64,000 nt of DNA from Saccharopolyspora phatthalungensis (GCF_014203395.1 NZ_JACHIW010000001.1:1488001-1552000), one strand, 5' to 3'. Shown: positions 43,076 through 51,953, numbered from the stretch's first letter. Numbers and translations: made by a program. The notes: a model not told the origin generated them from the sequence alone.

Positions 43076-43954
43076 ATGACCGAAACCAAGACCATGCTCG
43101 AGGTCTCCGGGCTCGGCCACCGCTACGGCGGCGAGGGCCACCTGGCCATCGCCGACCTGACGTTCCAGGTGCGTATCGGCGAACTGGCCTGCATCGTCGG
43201 CCCATCCGGCTGCGGCAAGTCCACCCTGCTGCGCTCGATCTCCGGGCTGATCAAGCCGACCAGCGGCGATATCCGCTTGCACGGCGGCGCCGTGCAGGGC
43301 GTGCCGACCGACCTGGCCGTGGTGTTCCAGGACTACAGCCGGTCGCTGTTCCCGTGGCTGTCGGTGCGGTCCAACGTCGAATTCCCTTTGCGCTCCAGGG
43401 GATTGAGCAAGGCCGGACGGCGCGGCCGGGCCGACGAGGTGCTGGAGTGGGTGGGCCTGAGCGCCGCCGCGAAGAAGTACCCATGGCAGCTCTCCGGCGG
43501 CATGCAGCAGCGGGTGTCGATCGCCCGCGCGCTGGCCTGCCGACCGGCGCTGCTGCTGATGGACGAGCCGTTCGCCTCGGTCGACGCCCAGACCCGCTTC
43601 GAGCTGGAAGACCTGCTGCTTCGGGTCCGCAAGCAGTTCGACAGCACGGTCCTGCTGGTCACCCACGACATCGACGAGAGCATCTACCTCGCGGACCGGG
43701 TGTTCGTGCTGTCGAAGTCGCCGGCGAACATCGTGGCGGACCTGGCGATCCCGCTCGGCGACGTTCGCGATCAGATCACCACCCGCGAGTCGGAGACCTT
43801 CGTCCAGCTGCGCAGCGAGGTCGCCCGCCTCCTCGACGTGGGGCGGTTTCAGGGGAAGTCGACGGGGGAATTTCCATTGAAATCAACGATCTCCGGCGCG
43901 TCGCATCACGACGGGGCCGGCGGATTAGCGGGACCTCAATCGAAATCGCCCTAG
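43076..43954 (+). CDS. ABC transporter ATP-binding protein (SsuB/TauB type) with palindromic-element-encoded tail
   Basis: The 292-residue protein has Walker A GPSGCGKSTLL (about 41-51), Q-loop VFQDYSRSLFPW, signature LSGGMQQRVSIARAL, Walker B LLLMDEPFASVD and the H-loop THDIDES. Family members normally end near EVARLLDV. Here about 35 extra residues follow, beginning RFQGKSTGEFPLKS, encoded by the degenerate palindromic element at 43843-43887. The stop TAG shares the tetramer CTAG with the stop of the convergent decarboxylase. It energises the importer encoded upstream. Confidence 0.88.
   Translation: MTETKTMLEVSGLGHRYGGEGHLAIADLTFQVRIGELACIVGPSGCGKSTLLRSISGLIKPTSGDIRLHGGAVQGVPTDLAVVFQDYSRSLFPWLSVRSNVEFPLRSRGLSKAGRRGRADEVLEWVGLSAAAKKYPWQLSGGMQQRVSIARALACRPALLLMDEPFASVDAQTRFELEDLLLRVRKQFDSTVLLVTHDIDESIYLADRVFVLSKSPANIVADLAIPLGDVRDQITTRESETFVQLRSEVARLLDVGRFQGKSTGEFPLKSTISGASHHDGAGGLAGPQSKSP
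43843..43887 (+). repeat. Dispersed palindromic element, copy 3 (degenerate, inside the ATPase gene)
   Basis: The left arm reads GCGGTTTCAGGGGAAGT (43843-43859), the loop CGACGGGGGA, and the right arm ATTTCCATTGAAATC (43870-43884). Compared with copy 2 the arms carry several changes. A further half-copy, TCAATCGAAATCGCC, lies at 43936-43950 just before the stop. It encodes the C-terminal extension of the ATP-binding protein. Confidence 0.75.
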
Positions 43955-45546
43955 TACAGGTGGCGATGGGCTGGGTTGACTTTGACGTGCAGGAGGGTTG
44001 GGCCGGGTTTGCCGGTGAACTCCTCGGCGAGGGCCGCGTTGAGATCCTTCGGTGTCCGGATCAGCTTGGCCGGGCAGCCCAGGCTGGTGGCCAGCGCGGC
44101 GAAGTCGATACCGCCGAGCTCGACACCGGGCAGCTTGCTGCCGCCCGCCGCCGCGCCCAGCACCGCCACCGCCGCGTACCGCGCGTTGTCCATGATCACG
44201 AAGGTGACCGGCGCCTGCTCCCGCACCGCCGTCCACACCGACTGGATCCCGTACATGCTGGAGCCGTCGCCGATCAGCGCGACCGTGCGCCGCGACGGGT
44301 CGGCCATCGCCACCCCGACGGCGGCGCCGATGCCGTAACCGAGTGCACCGGAGAAACAGGTGAAGAACCCGCCGTCGGTGGACCGGATCGGGAAGTACTC
44401 GTGCAGATCGTTGCGGTGGCTGGGGGTTTCCTCCACCACCGCCGCGTCCTCGGGCAGCGCCTCGGCGATCGTGTCGAAGACGTAGGCGGCGGTCAGCGGC
44501 GTCGACGCGATCGGCTTCGGCGGCCGCGCATAGGTCTCCGGCGCGCTCCGCTGCGACGCCTCAACCCGGCCGTTGACCTGCCGCAACGAGTGCGCCAAGG
44601 TGCCCAGCACGCCGCGGCCCTGCCGGGCGCGGGCGAGCACATCCGGGTCGTCGTGCACCAGGAAGAGATCCGGCAGCTCGGTCTCGCTCTCACCTCGGTA
44701 CACGTGAAAGGTGAACGCCGGTGCGCCCCACACCACGACTAGGTCGTGCTCGGCGAGCTCCGCGCTGAGCAATCGCCGCTCGGGCTGCAGGAAACCGGCG
44801 AATTGCGGGTGGTCCTCGGGAAACGAGCAGCGCGGCGACATCGGCGCCGCGAACACCGCGGCCTGCGTCTTCTCCGCCAGCTCGACCATGTCCGCGACGG
44901 CCCCGTCCGCATCCACCGCCGGGCCCACGACGAACGCGGGACGCTCGCAACGCCGCAAGGCATCGGCGAGCTCGGTCACCGCGGTCGGGGCCGGAGCGAA
45001 ACCCGGGGTCCGCGGCCGGGCGGTCACCGGCACGCCGGGCTGGTCCCAGTCATCGGCGGGGATCGAGACGAAGACCGGGCCGTACGGCGGGGTTGTCGCC
45101 AACTGATAGGCGCGCATCAGGGCCGCCGGGACGTCGGCGGCGCGGGCCGGTTCGTAGCTCCACTTCACATACGGCTTGGGGAAGGTGGTGGCGTCGGTGG
45201 CGCCGAGGAACGGCTCGTCGAACATCAGGCTGCGGGTTTGCTGCCCGGCCGTCACGATCATCGGCGTCCGGTTGCGGTACGCGGTGAAGATCGCGCCCTG
45301 CGCATGGCCCACGCCGCCGGCGGAATGCAGGTTGACCAGCACCGGTTCCCGCCGGGACTGCGCGTAGCCGTCGGCCATCGCGACCACCGCGGACTCCTGC
45401 AGGCCCAGCACGTAGCGGAAGTCGTCCGGCCACCCGGTCAGGAACGGCACCTCGGTCGTGCCCGGATTGCCGAATACCGTGGTCAGCCCGAGCTCCCGCA
45501 TCAGCCCCCGGGTGATGTCGCGGACCGTGCGGTCCTCGCTGCGCAT
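43951..45546 (-). CDS. Benzoylformate-decarboxylase-like thiamine diphosphate enzyme
   Basis: The 531-residue protein aligns along its length with benzoylformate decarboxylase. Glu51 (QESAVVAMADGYAQ) is the cofactor-activating Glu, His74 (VNLHSAGG) matches His70, His281 (FTFHVYRGES) matches His281, and GDGSSMYGIQSVWTAVREQA with DNARYAA binds ThDP-Mg. The catalytic Ser26 of the Pseudomonas enzyme is Thr here (GNPGTTEV, Thr30), so the substrate may differ. It should decarboxylate a 2-oxo acid in the cytosol. GAGGGAGGG precedes the ATG. It converges on the ABC operon with stops sharing CTAG. Confidence 0.85.
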   Translation of the reverse strand: MRSEDRTVRDITRGLMRELGLTTVFGNPGTTEVPFLTGWPDDFRYVLGLQESAVVAMADGYAQSRREPVLVNLHSAGGVGHAQGAIFTAYRNRTPMIVTAGQQTRSLMFDEPFLGATDATTFPKPYVKWSYEPARAADVPAALMRAYQLATTPPYGPVFVSIPADDWDQPGVPVTARPRTPGFAPAPTAVTELADALRRCERPAFVVGPAVDADGAVADMVELAEKTQAAVFAAPMSPRCSFPEDHPQFAGFLQPERRLLSAELAEHDLVVVWGAPAFTFHVYRGESETELPDLFLVHDDPDVLARARQGRGVLGTLAHSLRQVNGRVEASQRSAPETYARPPKPIASTPLTAAYVFDTIAEALPEDAAVVEETPSHRNDLHEYFPIRSTDGGFFTCFSGALGYGIGAAVGVAMADPSRRTVALIGDGSSMYGIQSVWTAVREQAPVTFVIMDNARYAAVAVLGAAAGGSKLPGVELGGIDFAALATSLGCPAKLIRTPKDLNAALAEEFTGKPGPTLLHVKVNPAHRHLY

Positions 45547-45665
45547 CGAAGCCCTCCCTCATCGTGCGTACAACCGCCTTCACCTGCGAGCTTGCCCTGC
45601 CACGACATCACATCGGAGGCCGCGGAACCAGATCGCGTTGGTCACTGAGCCGGTTACTGAGCCGG

Positions 45666-46187
45666 TTACGCCGGGAAGGGTTCGGCGCACACCGTTCGCG
45701 CCGGCTCCGGGTAGACCGCGGCCCGGTTGGTCCCGGCCGGACACGCCGCCGCACCGCTGCTGTTCGCCGCCACCCGGGTGACCCGCTCGTTCGCCCCGGG
45801 CTCGTCGCACGGCACCTTGGTCTCGATACCGGCCACTGGAACGCGCAGGCAATCGCCGACGGCCACGTCCGGCACCAGGCACAACCGCACCCCGCTGTCG
45901 CGCCGGGTATCTCGGCTGGCCGTCGCGTACGCCGGCGGGCACGCCGCCGAAACCGCGGTGACCTTCGCGATCACGAAGTCGGATTCGGCACTGCCGCAGT
46001 CGACCCGGCGCCAGCCTGGCGCCGCGCTGTCGACGTCCGTGATGGCCACGCACTTGCCTGCCTCGGGCTGATCGGTGCTGGAGGCGAAGTACGCGACGAT
46101 GGCGATGGCGATGCCGATGCCCAGTGCGCCGAGGTAGAGGACGCTGCTGATCATCTTGCCGTCCTGGTCGCGCGGTGGCTGGCTCAT
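45666..46187 (-). CDS. LppU/SCO3897-like membrane-anchored Cys-rich protein
   Basis: The 173-residue protein has a short cytoplasmic start, one membrane helix (about 13-33: ISSVLYLGALGIGIAIAIVA) and an exported domain with about eight cysteines (GKCVAITDV, RRVDCGSAESDFVIAK, GVRLCLVPDVAVGDCLRV, TKVPCDEPG, TVCAEPFP). The spaced Cys and VGDCL motif are shared with the next gene on the same strand, so these are paralogues of the LppU/SCO3897-type family. GGAGGGATCC precedes the ATG. Function unknown. Confidence 0.72.
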   Translation of the reverse strand: MSQPPRDQDGKMISSVLYLGALGIGIAIAIVAYFASSTDQPEAGKCVAITDVDSAAPGWRRVDCGSAESDFVIAKVTAVSAACPPAYATASRDTRRDSGVRLCLVPDVAVGDCLRVPVAGIETKVPCDEPGANERVTRVAANSSGAAACPAGTNRAAVYPEPARTVCAEPFPA

Positions 46188-46322
46188 GGATCCCTCCGGA
46201 ATCGATCTAGGCGCGCAAACCTAGCCGAGCCGACGGTCCGGCCACGGCCGATCAGCAGGATTACCCCGGATTTCCGGAATCAGGATGTTGTGCGTCCCCA
46301 GTGGACACGCGCTCGCGCTCCG

Positions 46323-47036
46323 TCAGGTGCCCCGCACGTCGCCGAAGCAGACGGTGCGCTTCTCGAAGACGTAGTAGCCCTCGTTGGAACCGCAGGCGCT
46401 TTCCGGGTCGGTGCTGTTGGCGACCTTGGTCACCTGGTCTTCTGCCTTGCCGCAGTCGATCTTGAGCGGCAGGATCTCCTCGGCCCGCTGGAACGAGGTC
46501 AGGCAGTCGCCCACCTTGACGTCCAGCTCGATGCAGTAGGTCTTGCCGTCGATGACGTTGCTGTAATTGTTCTGGCACACGGCACGACTGGTGCCCTGCC
46601 GGACCTCGATGACCTTGTAGTCCGAATCCGCGGAACCGCAGGTCGCGGCGCTCATTTCGCCGCCCTTCTCGCTGGCCAGCGACATGCACTCACCGGCCTC
46701 GATCCGGCCACCGCTGTTGACGGCGAGCAGGATGATCGTGACCACCACTGCGATGACCACCACCGCGCCGACGCCGGCCAGGGCGATGATGAGCCCGGTA
46801 CGGCTTTTCTTCGGCTGCATCGGGGGCTGGTTTCCCGCTACATGGCGCCAGAAGTCGTCCGTGCCGTTCGGCGGCGGGTACTGGCCCGTCGGGTACAGGC
46901 CCGTCGGGTACTGGCCCGACGGGTACCGGCCCGAGGGGTACTGGCCCGAGAGGTGCTGCCCCGAGGGGTGCTGGCCCGGCTGCGATCCGTACGGGCCGGA
47001 CTGCGTACCGTACGGGTCCTGCGGTGGGTAGCTCAC
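46323..47036 (-). CDS. LppU/SCO3897-like membrane protein with Gly-Gln-Tyr-Pro repeats
   Basis: The 237-residue protein starts at a GTG preceded by GGAGGAGCA. Residues 15-50 are a low-complexity repeat built from GQYPSG/GQYPTG units; a membrane helix follows (about 79-105: GLIIALAGVGAVVVIAVVV), then an exported Cys-rich domain (GECMSLASEKGGEM, DVKVGDCLTSF, ESACGSNEGYYVFEKRTVCF). The exported half matches the downstream paralogue. The two genes are separated by 135 bases and run in the same direction. Confidence 0.75.
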   Translation of the reverse strand: MSYPPQDPYGTQSGPYGSQPGQHPSGQHLSGQYPSGRYPSGQYPTGLYPTGQYPPPNGTDDFWRHVAGNQPPMQPKKSRTGLIIALAGVGAVVVIAVVVTIILLAVNSGGRIEAGECMSLASEKGGEMSAATCGSADSDYKVIEVRQGTSRAVCQNNYSNVIDGKTYCIELDVKVGDCLTSFQRAEEILPLKIDCGKAEDQVTKVANSTDPESACGSNEGYYVFEKRTVCFGDVRGT

Positions 47037-47232
47037 TGCTCCTCCGTTTTTCGTTCGCAACGAGCAACTTAGCCGAGCTCGCCCCGGACACTCGCCCGAA
47101 CAGGCGATAACGGCAGCGCCCGAGCACACCCCGAACACGCACGATCACCGTGCGCAGCACACCGACGACACCGCGCCGATCGCCCGCGGTTTTCCAAGTT
47201 TCTTCCCAGAAACGCGGCCGAGAATCGACGAC

Positions 47233-48591
47233 GTGCAATCGGAACGACGCAAGACCAGGGCGGGCGACGCGAAGTGGTGGCTTTGGGCCCTGCTGGTGCT
47301 CAACGCCATGTGGGTCGTCGACCTCTTCGTGCTCGGCGGCGAGGTGGGCGTGCTGACCGGGCCCCAGGGCTTGGTGCTGGCACTGGGCCGGTTGACCGGC
47401 CTCGGCGGCGCGTTGGCATTGGTGCTCCAACTAGTGCTCATCGCGCGGGTGCCTTGGCTGGAGCGGCGGCTCGGCATGGACCGGCTCACGAGCTGGCACC
47501 GGTGGACGGGCACCTGGGTCCTCTGGCTGGTGTCGGCGCATGTCGTGCTGATCACGGTCGGCTACGCCGAGCAGGACCGGAGCCCGGTGCTGTCGGAGTT
47601 CGGATCGCTGGTGTCCGAAACCGGGGACCTGCTGCTGGCCGCAGCGGGCGCGGCCCTGCTCGTCGTAGTCGGCGTCACCTCCGCGCGGGCGGCCCGACGG
47701 CGGATGCGTTACGAGACGTGGCATTTCCTGCACCTCGGCGCCTACCTGGCCGTCCTACTCGGCTTCCTGCACCAGGTGACGAGCGGAAATGACTTCGTGG
47801 GCAGCCCGATCGGCCGGGCTTACTGGTGGACGCTCTACGGCGCGGCCCTCGGCATGGTGCTGGTGTTCCGCTTTCTGCTGCCACTGTGGCGGATGGCGCG
47901 GCACGACACCCGGGTGCTGGGGGTGGTTCCGGAAGGCCCGGACGTCGTGTCGATCCACATCGGCGGCCGTCGGCTGGACAGGTTGCCCGCCAGGGCCGGG
48001 CAGTTCTTTCTGTGGCGATTCCTCGCCACCGGCCTTTGTGCGCAGGCACATCCGTACTCGCTGTCGGCGATGCCGGACGGGAAGACGTTGCGCATCACGG
48101 TGAAAGCACTCGGCGATGGCAGCGCCGCACTGCGGAACCTGCGCGTCGGAACGCGGGTGCTCGCGGAGGGGCCGTACGGCGCGTTCACGACCGAGCAGTG
48201 CACCGGCCGGGATGTGCTGCTGATCGGCGGCGGGGTCGGGGTGACGCCGATCCGCGCGCTGCTCGAAGAGCTCGCCCAGACCCGCCAGGACGTCGTCGTG
48301 CTCTACCGCGTCGGCGACCAGCGGGAGGCGGTTCTGGTGTCGGAATTGCAGTGGCTGGCGCAGCGAGCCGGAGCGCAGCTGCACGTCGTGATCGGTCCCG
48401 CCACCGCGGTGGGTCGTCACGGGCCGATCATGGGACCGCAACACCTCGCCGCCCTGGTGCCCGGTATCCGCCACCGCGATGTCTTCCTCTGCGGCCCGCC
48501 GGGCATGACCGACGCAGTCCTCGGCGCCCTGCGCACCCTGGGGGTGCCGCGTGCCCAATGCCACACCGAACGATTCGCCTTCGCGGCCTAG
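47233..48591 (+). CDS. Ferric-reductase-like membrane protein with FAD/NAD(P) reductase domain
   Basis: The N-terminal half has six membrane helices with heme-ligating His pairs (RLTSWHRWTGTWVLWLVSAH and RYETWHFLHLGAYLAVLLGF), as in ferric-reductase/NOX-like proteins. The C-terminal half is a flavodoxin-reductase-like module: FAD motif HPYSLSAMPD, and NAD motifs LLIGGGVGVTPIRALLEEL and DVFLCGPPGM. It should move electrons from NAD(P)H across the membrane. FMN-binding and ApbE genes follow closely, which suggests the electrons go to a flavinylated exported protein. GTG start. Confidence 0.88.
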   Translation: MQSERRKTRAGDAKWWLWALLVLNAMWVVDLFVLGGEVGVLTGPQGLVLALGRLTGLGGALALVLQLVLIARVPWLERRLGMDRLTSWHRWTGTWVLWLVSAHVVLITVGYAEQDRSPVLSEFGSLVSETGDLLLAAAGAALLVVVGVTSARAARRRMRYETWHFLHLGAYLAVLLGFLHQVTSGNDFVGSPIGRAYWWTLYGAALGMVLVFRFLLPLWRMARHDTRVLGVVPEGPDVVSIHIGGRRLDRLPARAGQFFLWRFLATGLCAQAHPYSLSAMPDGKTLRITVKALGDGSAALRNLRVGTRVLAEGPYGAFTTEQCTGRDVLLIGGGVGVTPIRALLEELAQTRQDVVVLYRVGDQREAVLVSELQWLAQRAGAQLHVVIGPATAVGRHGPIMGPQHLAALVPGIRHRDVFLCGPPGMTDAVLGALRTLGVPRAQCHTERFAFAA

Positions 48592-48617
48592 AGGCAGCAA
48601 AACCCAGGAGTGATGAC

Positions 48618-49058
48618 ATGCGGCGTTTCGGCGCGATCCTGGCCCTCGCGGTCGCGGGGTTGCTCCCGCTGGTGCGTTACCAGTCAAGCCACGACGCGGC
48701 GGCGCGCGCCTCGTCGGCCGTGCCAGCCGGGACCGGCGCGGCCCCGGCACCGGGAAAGACCGCGCCCCCGAACCCGGCCGGCGGCGACAAAACGGTCGAC
48801 GGATCGCTGGTGCAAACCGAGTTCGGGCCCTATCAGGTGCGGGTGGTGTTCACCGGCACCAAGATCACCGACGTCCAGCTGATCACCGAGCCCTCCGACC
48901 GGCACAGCAGGCGGATCGCGAGCAGCGCCGCTCCGACTTTGCGGCAGGAAGCGCTGCGGGCGCAGAACGCGAACCTCGACACGGTGTCCGGCGCCACCAC
49001 GACCAGCAATGCCTACGCCCAGTCCCTGCAGGCCGCGATCGACTCCCAGGGAGGGTAG
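48618..49058 (+). CDS. Exported FMN-binding domain protein
   Basis: The 146-residue protein has an N-terminal signal or anchor (RRFGAILALAVAGLLPLV), a Pro/Ala linker and an FMN-binding domain (about 60-146) ending in the flavinylation motif DTVSGATTTSNAYAQSL, where the Thr after SGA is the covalent FMN site. The stop is two bases before the ApbE gene, the enzyme that attaches FMN, so this is very likely its substrate. AGGAG precedes the ATG at 48618. Confidence 0.9.
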   Translation: MRRFGAILALAVAGLLPLVRYQSSHDAAARASSAVPAGTGAAPAPGKTAPPNPAGGDKTVDGSLVQTEFGPYQVRVVFTGTKITDVQLITEPSDRHSRRIASSAAPTLRQEALRAQNANLDTVSGATTTSNAYAQSLQAAIDSQGG

Positions 49059-49060
49059 CC

Positions 49061-49879
49061 GTGGCGAGCGAATCGGGCGCTCGGCTCCGGCGCGTCGAGC
49101 ACATCATGGGCCTGCCGATCTCGGCGGACGTGCGGGCTGCCGCGCCTGCGGTACGGGATGCCGTGTCACGGGCCTTCGACTGGCTGCGCGAGGTGGATCG
49201 CCGCTTCAGCCCCTTCCGTGCTGGCAGCGAGGTCCAACGGTGCGGCGACGGCGCAACGCCTGAGCACGCAAGTCCGGAACTCACCGAGATCATCGATCTG
49301 TGTCGGCGCTACGAACGGGACAGCGGCGGCGCCTTCCGTGCCTGGCTACCGGGACGCCCCTTCGATCCCTGCGGGGTGGTGAAGGGATGGGCCGTCCAGC
49401 GTGCCGGAGAGCTCCTGCGCGCGGCCGGAGCCGACCGGTTCAGCCTCAACGCCGGAGGCGACGTGCTCGTCGTCGGCGAGCCCGAGCCCGGCCGCCCCTG
49501 GCGGGTGGGCATCCGCCACCCCGATATCGCGCACCAGGTGTGCGCGGTGTTCGAGGTGCGCGACTGCGCGGTCGCCACCTCTGGCAACTACGAGCGCGGC
49601 GCCCACGTCATCAACGGCCGCACCGGCCGCCCGGCCCGCGAGCTAGTGAGCCTGACCGTGTTGGCACCCGACCTGACCACGGCCGACGCTGTTTCGACCG
49701 CCGCATTCGCGATGGGCGTCGACGGCATGGAGTGGGCGGCGACCCAGCCCGGCTGCCTGGTGTTCGCGGTCGATGCCGAGCGCCGAGTGCATAGGTCGCC
49801 CCTACTCGACGAGCCGGTGGTGACCCCCGAGCTGCTCTTGACCTGTGGCGGATCGGCCGCACCAGGGCCGCAGCAGTAA
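49061..49879 (+). CDS. FAD:protein FMN transferase (ApbE)
   Basis: The 272-residue protein has the ApbE signatures: MGLPISADV, VDRRFSPFRAGSEV, GVVKGWAVQRAGELLRAAG, SLNAGGDVLVVG, ATSGNYERGAHVINGRTG and TADAVSTAAFAMG, the last holding the magnesium-binding Asp. It transfers FMN from FAD to a Thr in proteins such as the one just upstream. No lipobox or signal peptide is seen, unlike many ApbE proteins, so it may act before export. The GTG start lies two bases after the previous stop. Confidence 0.9.
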   Translation: MASESGARLRRVEHIMGLPISADVRAAAPAVRDAVSRAFDWLREVDRRFSPFRAGSEVQRCGDGATPEHASPELTEIIDLCRRYERDSGGAFRAWLPGRPFDPCGVVKGWAVQRAGELLRAAGADRFSLNAGGDVLVVGEPEPGRPWRVGIRHPDIAHQVCAVFEVRDCAVATSGNYERGAHVINGRTGRPARELVSLTVLAPDLTTADAVSTAAFAMGVDGMEWAATQPGCLVFAVDAERRVHRSPLLDEPVVTPELLLTCGGSAAPGPQQ

Positions 49880-49889
49880 GAATGGCGTC

Positions 49890-50570
49890 ATGGATCGGGC
49901 CGCTGACACACCACCGCGGCTGCTGCTGGTCGAGGACGACCCGGAACTGGCCGGCATGCTGACCTCGCTGCTGCGCGAGGAGGCCTACGCGGTCGATGCG
50001 GCAGCCGACGGTCAACGCGGGCTGCACCTGGGGCTCACCCGGGCCTATGACGTGATCGTGCTGGATCGCGGGCTGCCCGCACTCGAAGGACTCGACCTGC
50101 TCACCCGCCTGCGGATGCGGGGCGTGGCGACCCCCGTGCTGGTGCTGTCCGCACTCGGCAATCCGGCCGACCGGGTGGCCGGGCTGGACGCGGGGGCGGA
50201 AGACTACCTGCCGAAGCCCTTCGACATCGAAGAACTGCTTGCGCGGCTGCGCGCCCTGCGGCGTCGGCACCTCGACACCGCGCGATCCGTGCCCCTACCG
50301 AACGGCCGCCTCGATCTCGACAGTCGAATGGCTGCCGACGCGGCAGGCGGACCTGTGCGGTTATCGGAGCGGGAATGCGCGCTGCTCGCCGTGTTGGCCG
50401 CCCGACCGTCGCGGGTGTTCAGCCGTGACGACCTGCTGCGGCTGGTCTTCGACGGTGCCGGGAGCCCGGTCGTCGTGGACACCTACGTGCACTACCTGCG
50501 ACGCAAGCTCGGCAAACGCATCGTGGACACGGTGCGCGGCCGGGGATACCAGCTGGGGCGGTCCGCATGA
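49890..50570 (+). CDS. OmpR-family response regulator
   Basis: The receiver domain (residues 12-125) has the acidic pocket LLVEDDPELAG, the phospho-acceptor Asp in DVIVLDRGLP and Lys in DYLPKPFDIEELLARLRAL. The C-terminal winged helix (about 150-224) has LSERECALLAVLAARPSRVF and VVVDTYVHYLRRKLGKRIVD, then GRGYQL. Its TGA overlaps the kinase start (ATGA). It probably controls the neighbouring flavin-reductase cluster, just upstream in the same direction; inference. Confidence 0.92.
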   Translation: MDRAADTPPRLLLVEDDPELAGMLTSLLREEAYAVDAAADGQRGLHLGLTRAYDVIVLDRGLPALEGLDLLTRLRMRGVATPVLVLSALGNPADRVAGLDAGAEDYLPKPFDIEELLARLRALRRRHLDTARSVPLPNGRLDLDSRMAADAAGGPVRLSERECALLAVLAARPSRVFSRDDLLRLVFDGAGSPVVVDTYVHYLRRKLGKRIVDTVRGRGYQLGRSA

Positions 50571-51781
50571 TGGCGCGGCGGGTGCGTTCCCCGGACGCCG
50601 CGATGCTCCGCCGTGCGCAGCTGCGCCTCGGCTTGCAAACGGCCGCTGCCGTGGCCGCCGCGATGTTGCTGCTCGCCGCCGTCACGCTCCTAGTCGTGGA
50701 GCACGACCAGCACCGGTCGCAAGACGAGCTACTGAGCACCGCCACCGCTCGCATGGACGACGTCAGCGACCCACCGGCAGGCGTGTGGCTGGTGGTGCGC
50801 TCGGCGGACCGGGTGCTGGCGTCCCCGGGGCTGCCGCACGGGTTCCCCGACGAGGAATCGCTGCGCCGGACCGCCCGGGACCATCTGATGCGATCGGCGG
50901 ACGTCGTGGTGGAGGGGCACGATTACTACGTCCGCACCCAGCCGCACGGCGCGGATGTGGTGCAAGCGGTCCTGAGCCTGCGCGATGCGAATGCCGAACG
51001 CATCCGCATCATCCAGGCGCTGGCCGCCGCCGGGGGCGTGGGACTGGTGCTCGCGGGCCTGGCCGGCGCGTGGCTGGGTCGGCGCGCAGTGGCACCGCTG
51101 GCGGAATCCCTTGCCCTGCAACGCCGTTTCGTGGCCGATGCGAGCCACGAGCTGCGCACCCCATTGACGCTGTTGAGCACCCGCGCCCAATTGATCCGCC
51201 GCAGGCTCGGCCGATCCGCCGATCCGGACCACATTCGGTCCGATGTGGACGTTCTGGTCGCGGACGCTGACCGGCTCACGACGATCCTCGAAGACCTGCT
51301 GCTGGCGGCCGACCCGCGCGGCGAGCTGCCCCTCGGGCCGGTGGCCCTCACCGATCTCGCAGGGGAGACGGTGGCGGCCGCCAGTCCGGCGGCCGAGCGG
51401 CACGGGGTGTCAGTACGGCTCGAAGCGGATGGCCCCATCGAGGTCATCGGCTTCGATGCGGGCCTGCGGCGCGCGCTGAACGCGTTGCTGGACAACGCGA
51501 TCCGGCACGCACGCAGCGAGGTGCGGGTGGTGCTCGGCACCGACGCGCGCTCGACCGTCGTCGAGGTGGTCGACGACGGGCCCGGCATCGACCCGACGAT
51601 CTTGCCGACGCTGTTCGAGCGGTTTTCCTCCGCACCCGGGGGCTCCGATCGCGGGAGCCGGCGCTACGGCCTGGGATTGGCGCTGGTGAGCGAGATCGCG
51701 GCGCGCCACGGCGGGTCCGTGTCGGCCCGGCGCCCGGACGCCGGCGGGACCGCACTGCGGTTGCTCCTGCCCGCCCGCTGA
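50567..51781 (+). CDS. Sensor histidine kinase
   Basis: The 404-residue protein has two membrane helices (about 23-45 and 145-170) enclosing a short sensor region, then the dimerisation/phospho-acceptor motif RRFVADASHELRTPLTLLST and the ATPase boxes N (LLDNAIRHA), G1 (VVDDGPGIDPTIL), F (LFERFSSAPGG) and G2 (RYGLGLALVSEIAARHGG). It forms a two-component pair with the preceding regulator (ATGA overlap). The signal is unknown. Confidence 0.92.
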   Translation: MMARRVRSPDAAMLRRAQLRLGLQTAAAVAAAMLLLAAVTLLVVEHDQHRSQDELLSTATARMDDVSDPPAGVWLVVRSADRVLASPGLPHGFPDEESLRRTARDHLMRSADVVVEGHDYYVRTQPHGADVVQAVLSLRDANAERIRIIQALAAAGGVGLVLAGLAGAWLGRRAVAPLAESLALQRRFVADASHELRTPLTLLSTRAQLIRRRLGRSADPDHIRSDVDVLVADADRLTTILEDLLLAADPRGELPLGPVALTDLAGETVAAASPAAERHGVSVRLEADGPIEVIGFDAGLRRALNALLDNAIRHARSEVRVVLGTDARSTVVEVVDDGPGIDPTILPTLFERFSSAPGGSDRGSRRYGLGLALVSEIAARHGGSVSARRPDAGGTALRLLLPAR

Positions 51782-51953
51782 CTCGTTCAGGTGCTTCGCG
51801 CCCGAGCACCACGCAGCCCATCGCCTGCCGCGGACGGGTGGCCGAACGGGTGATAACGGCGGCGGTGGAATACTGGGTGCGGAGTCCGGCAGATGCCCAA
51901 GGCACCGCTGATCACTGCGAACACGCCGTCCGACCCGAGGGAGCTGCGCACCC

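Noticed and set aside
42070..44742. Long + strand open frame running through the permease/ATPase genes and beyond
   Set aside because: It is out of frame with three well-defined transporter genes and runs into the convergent decarboxylase.
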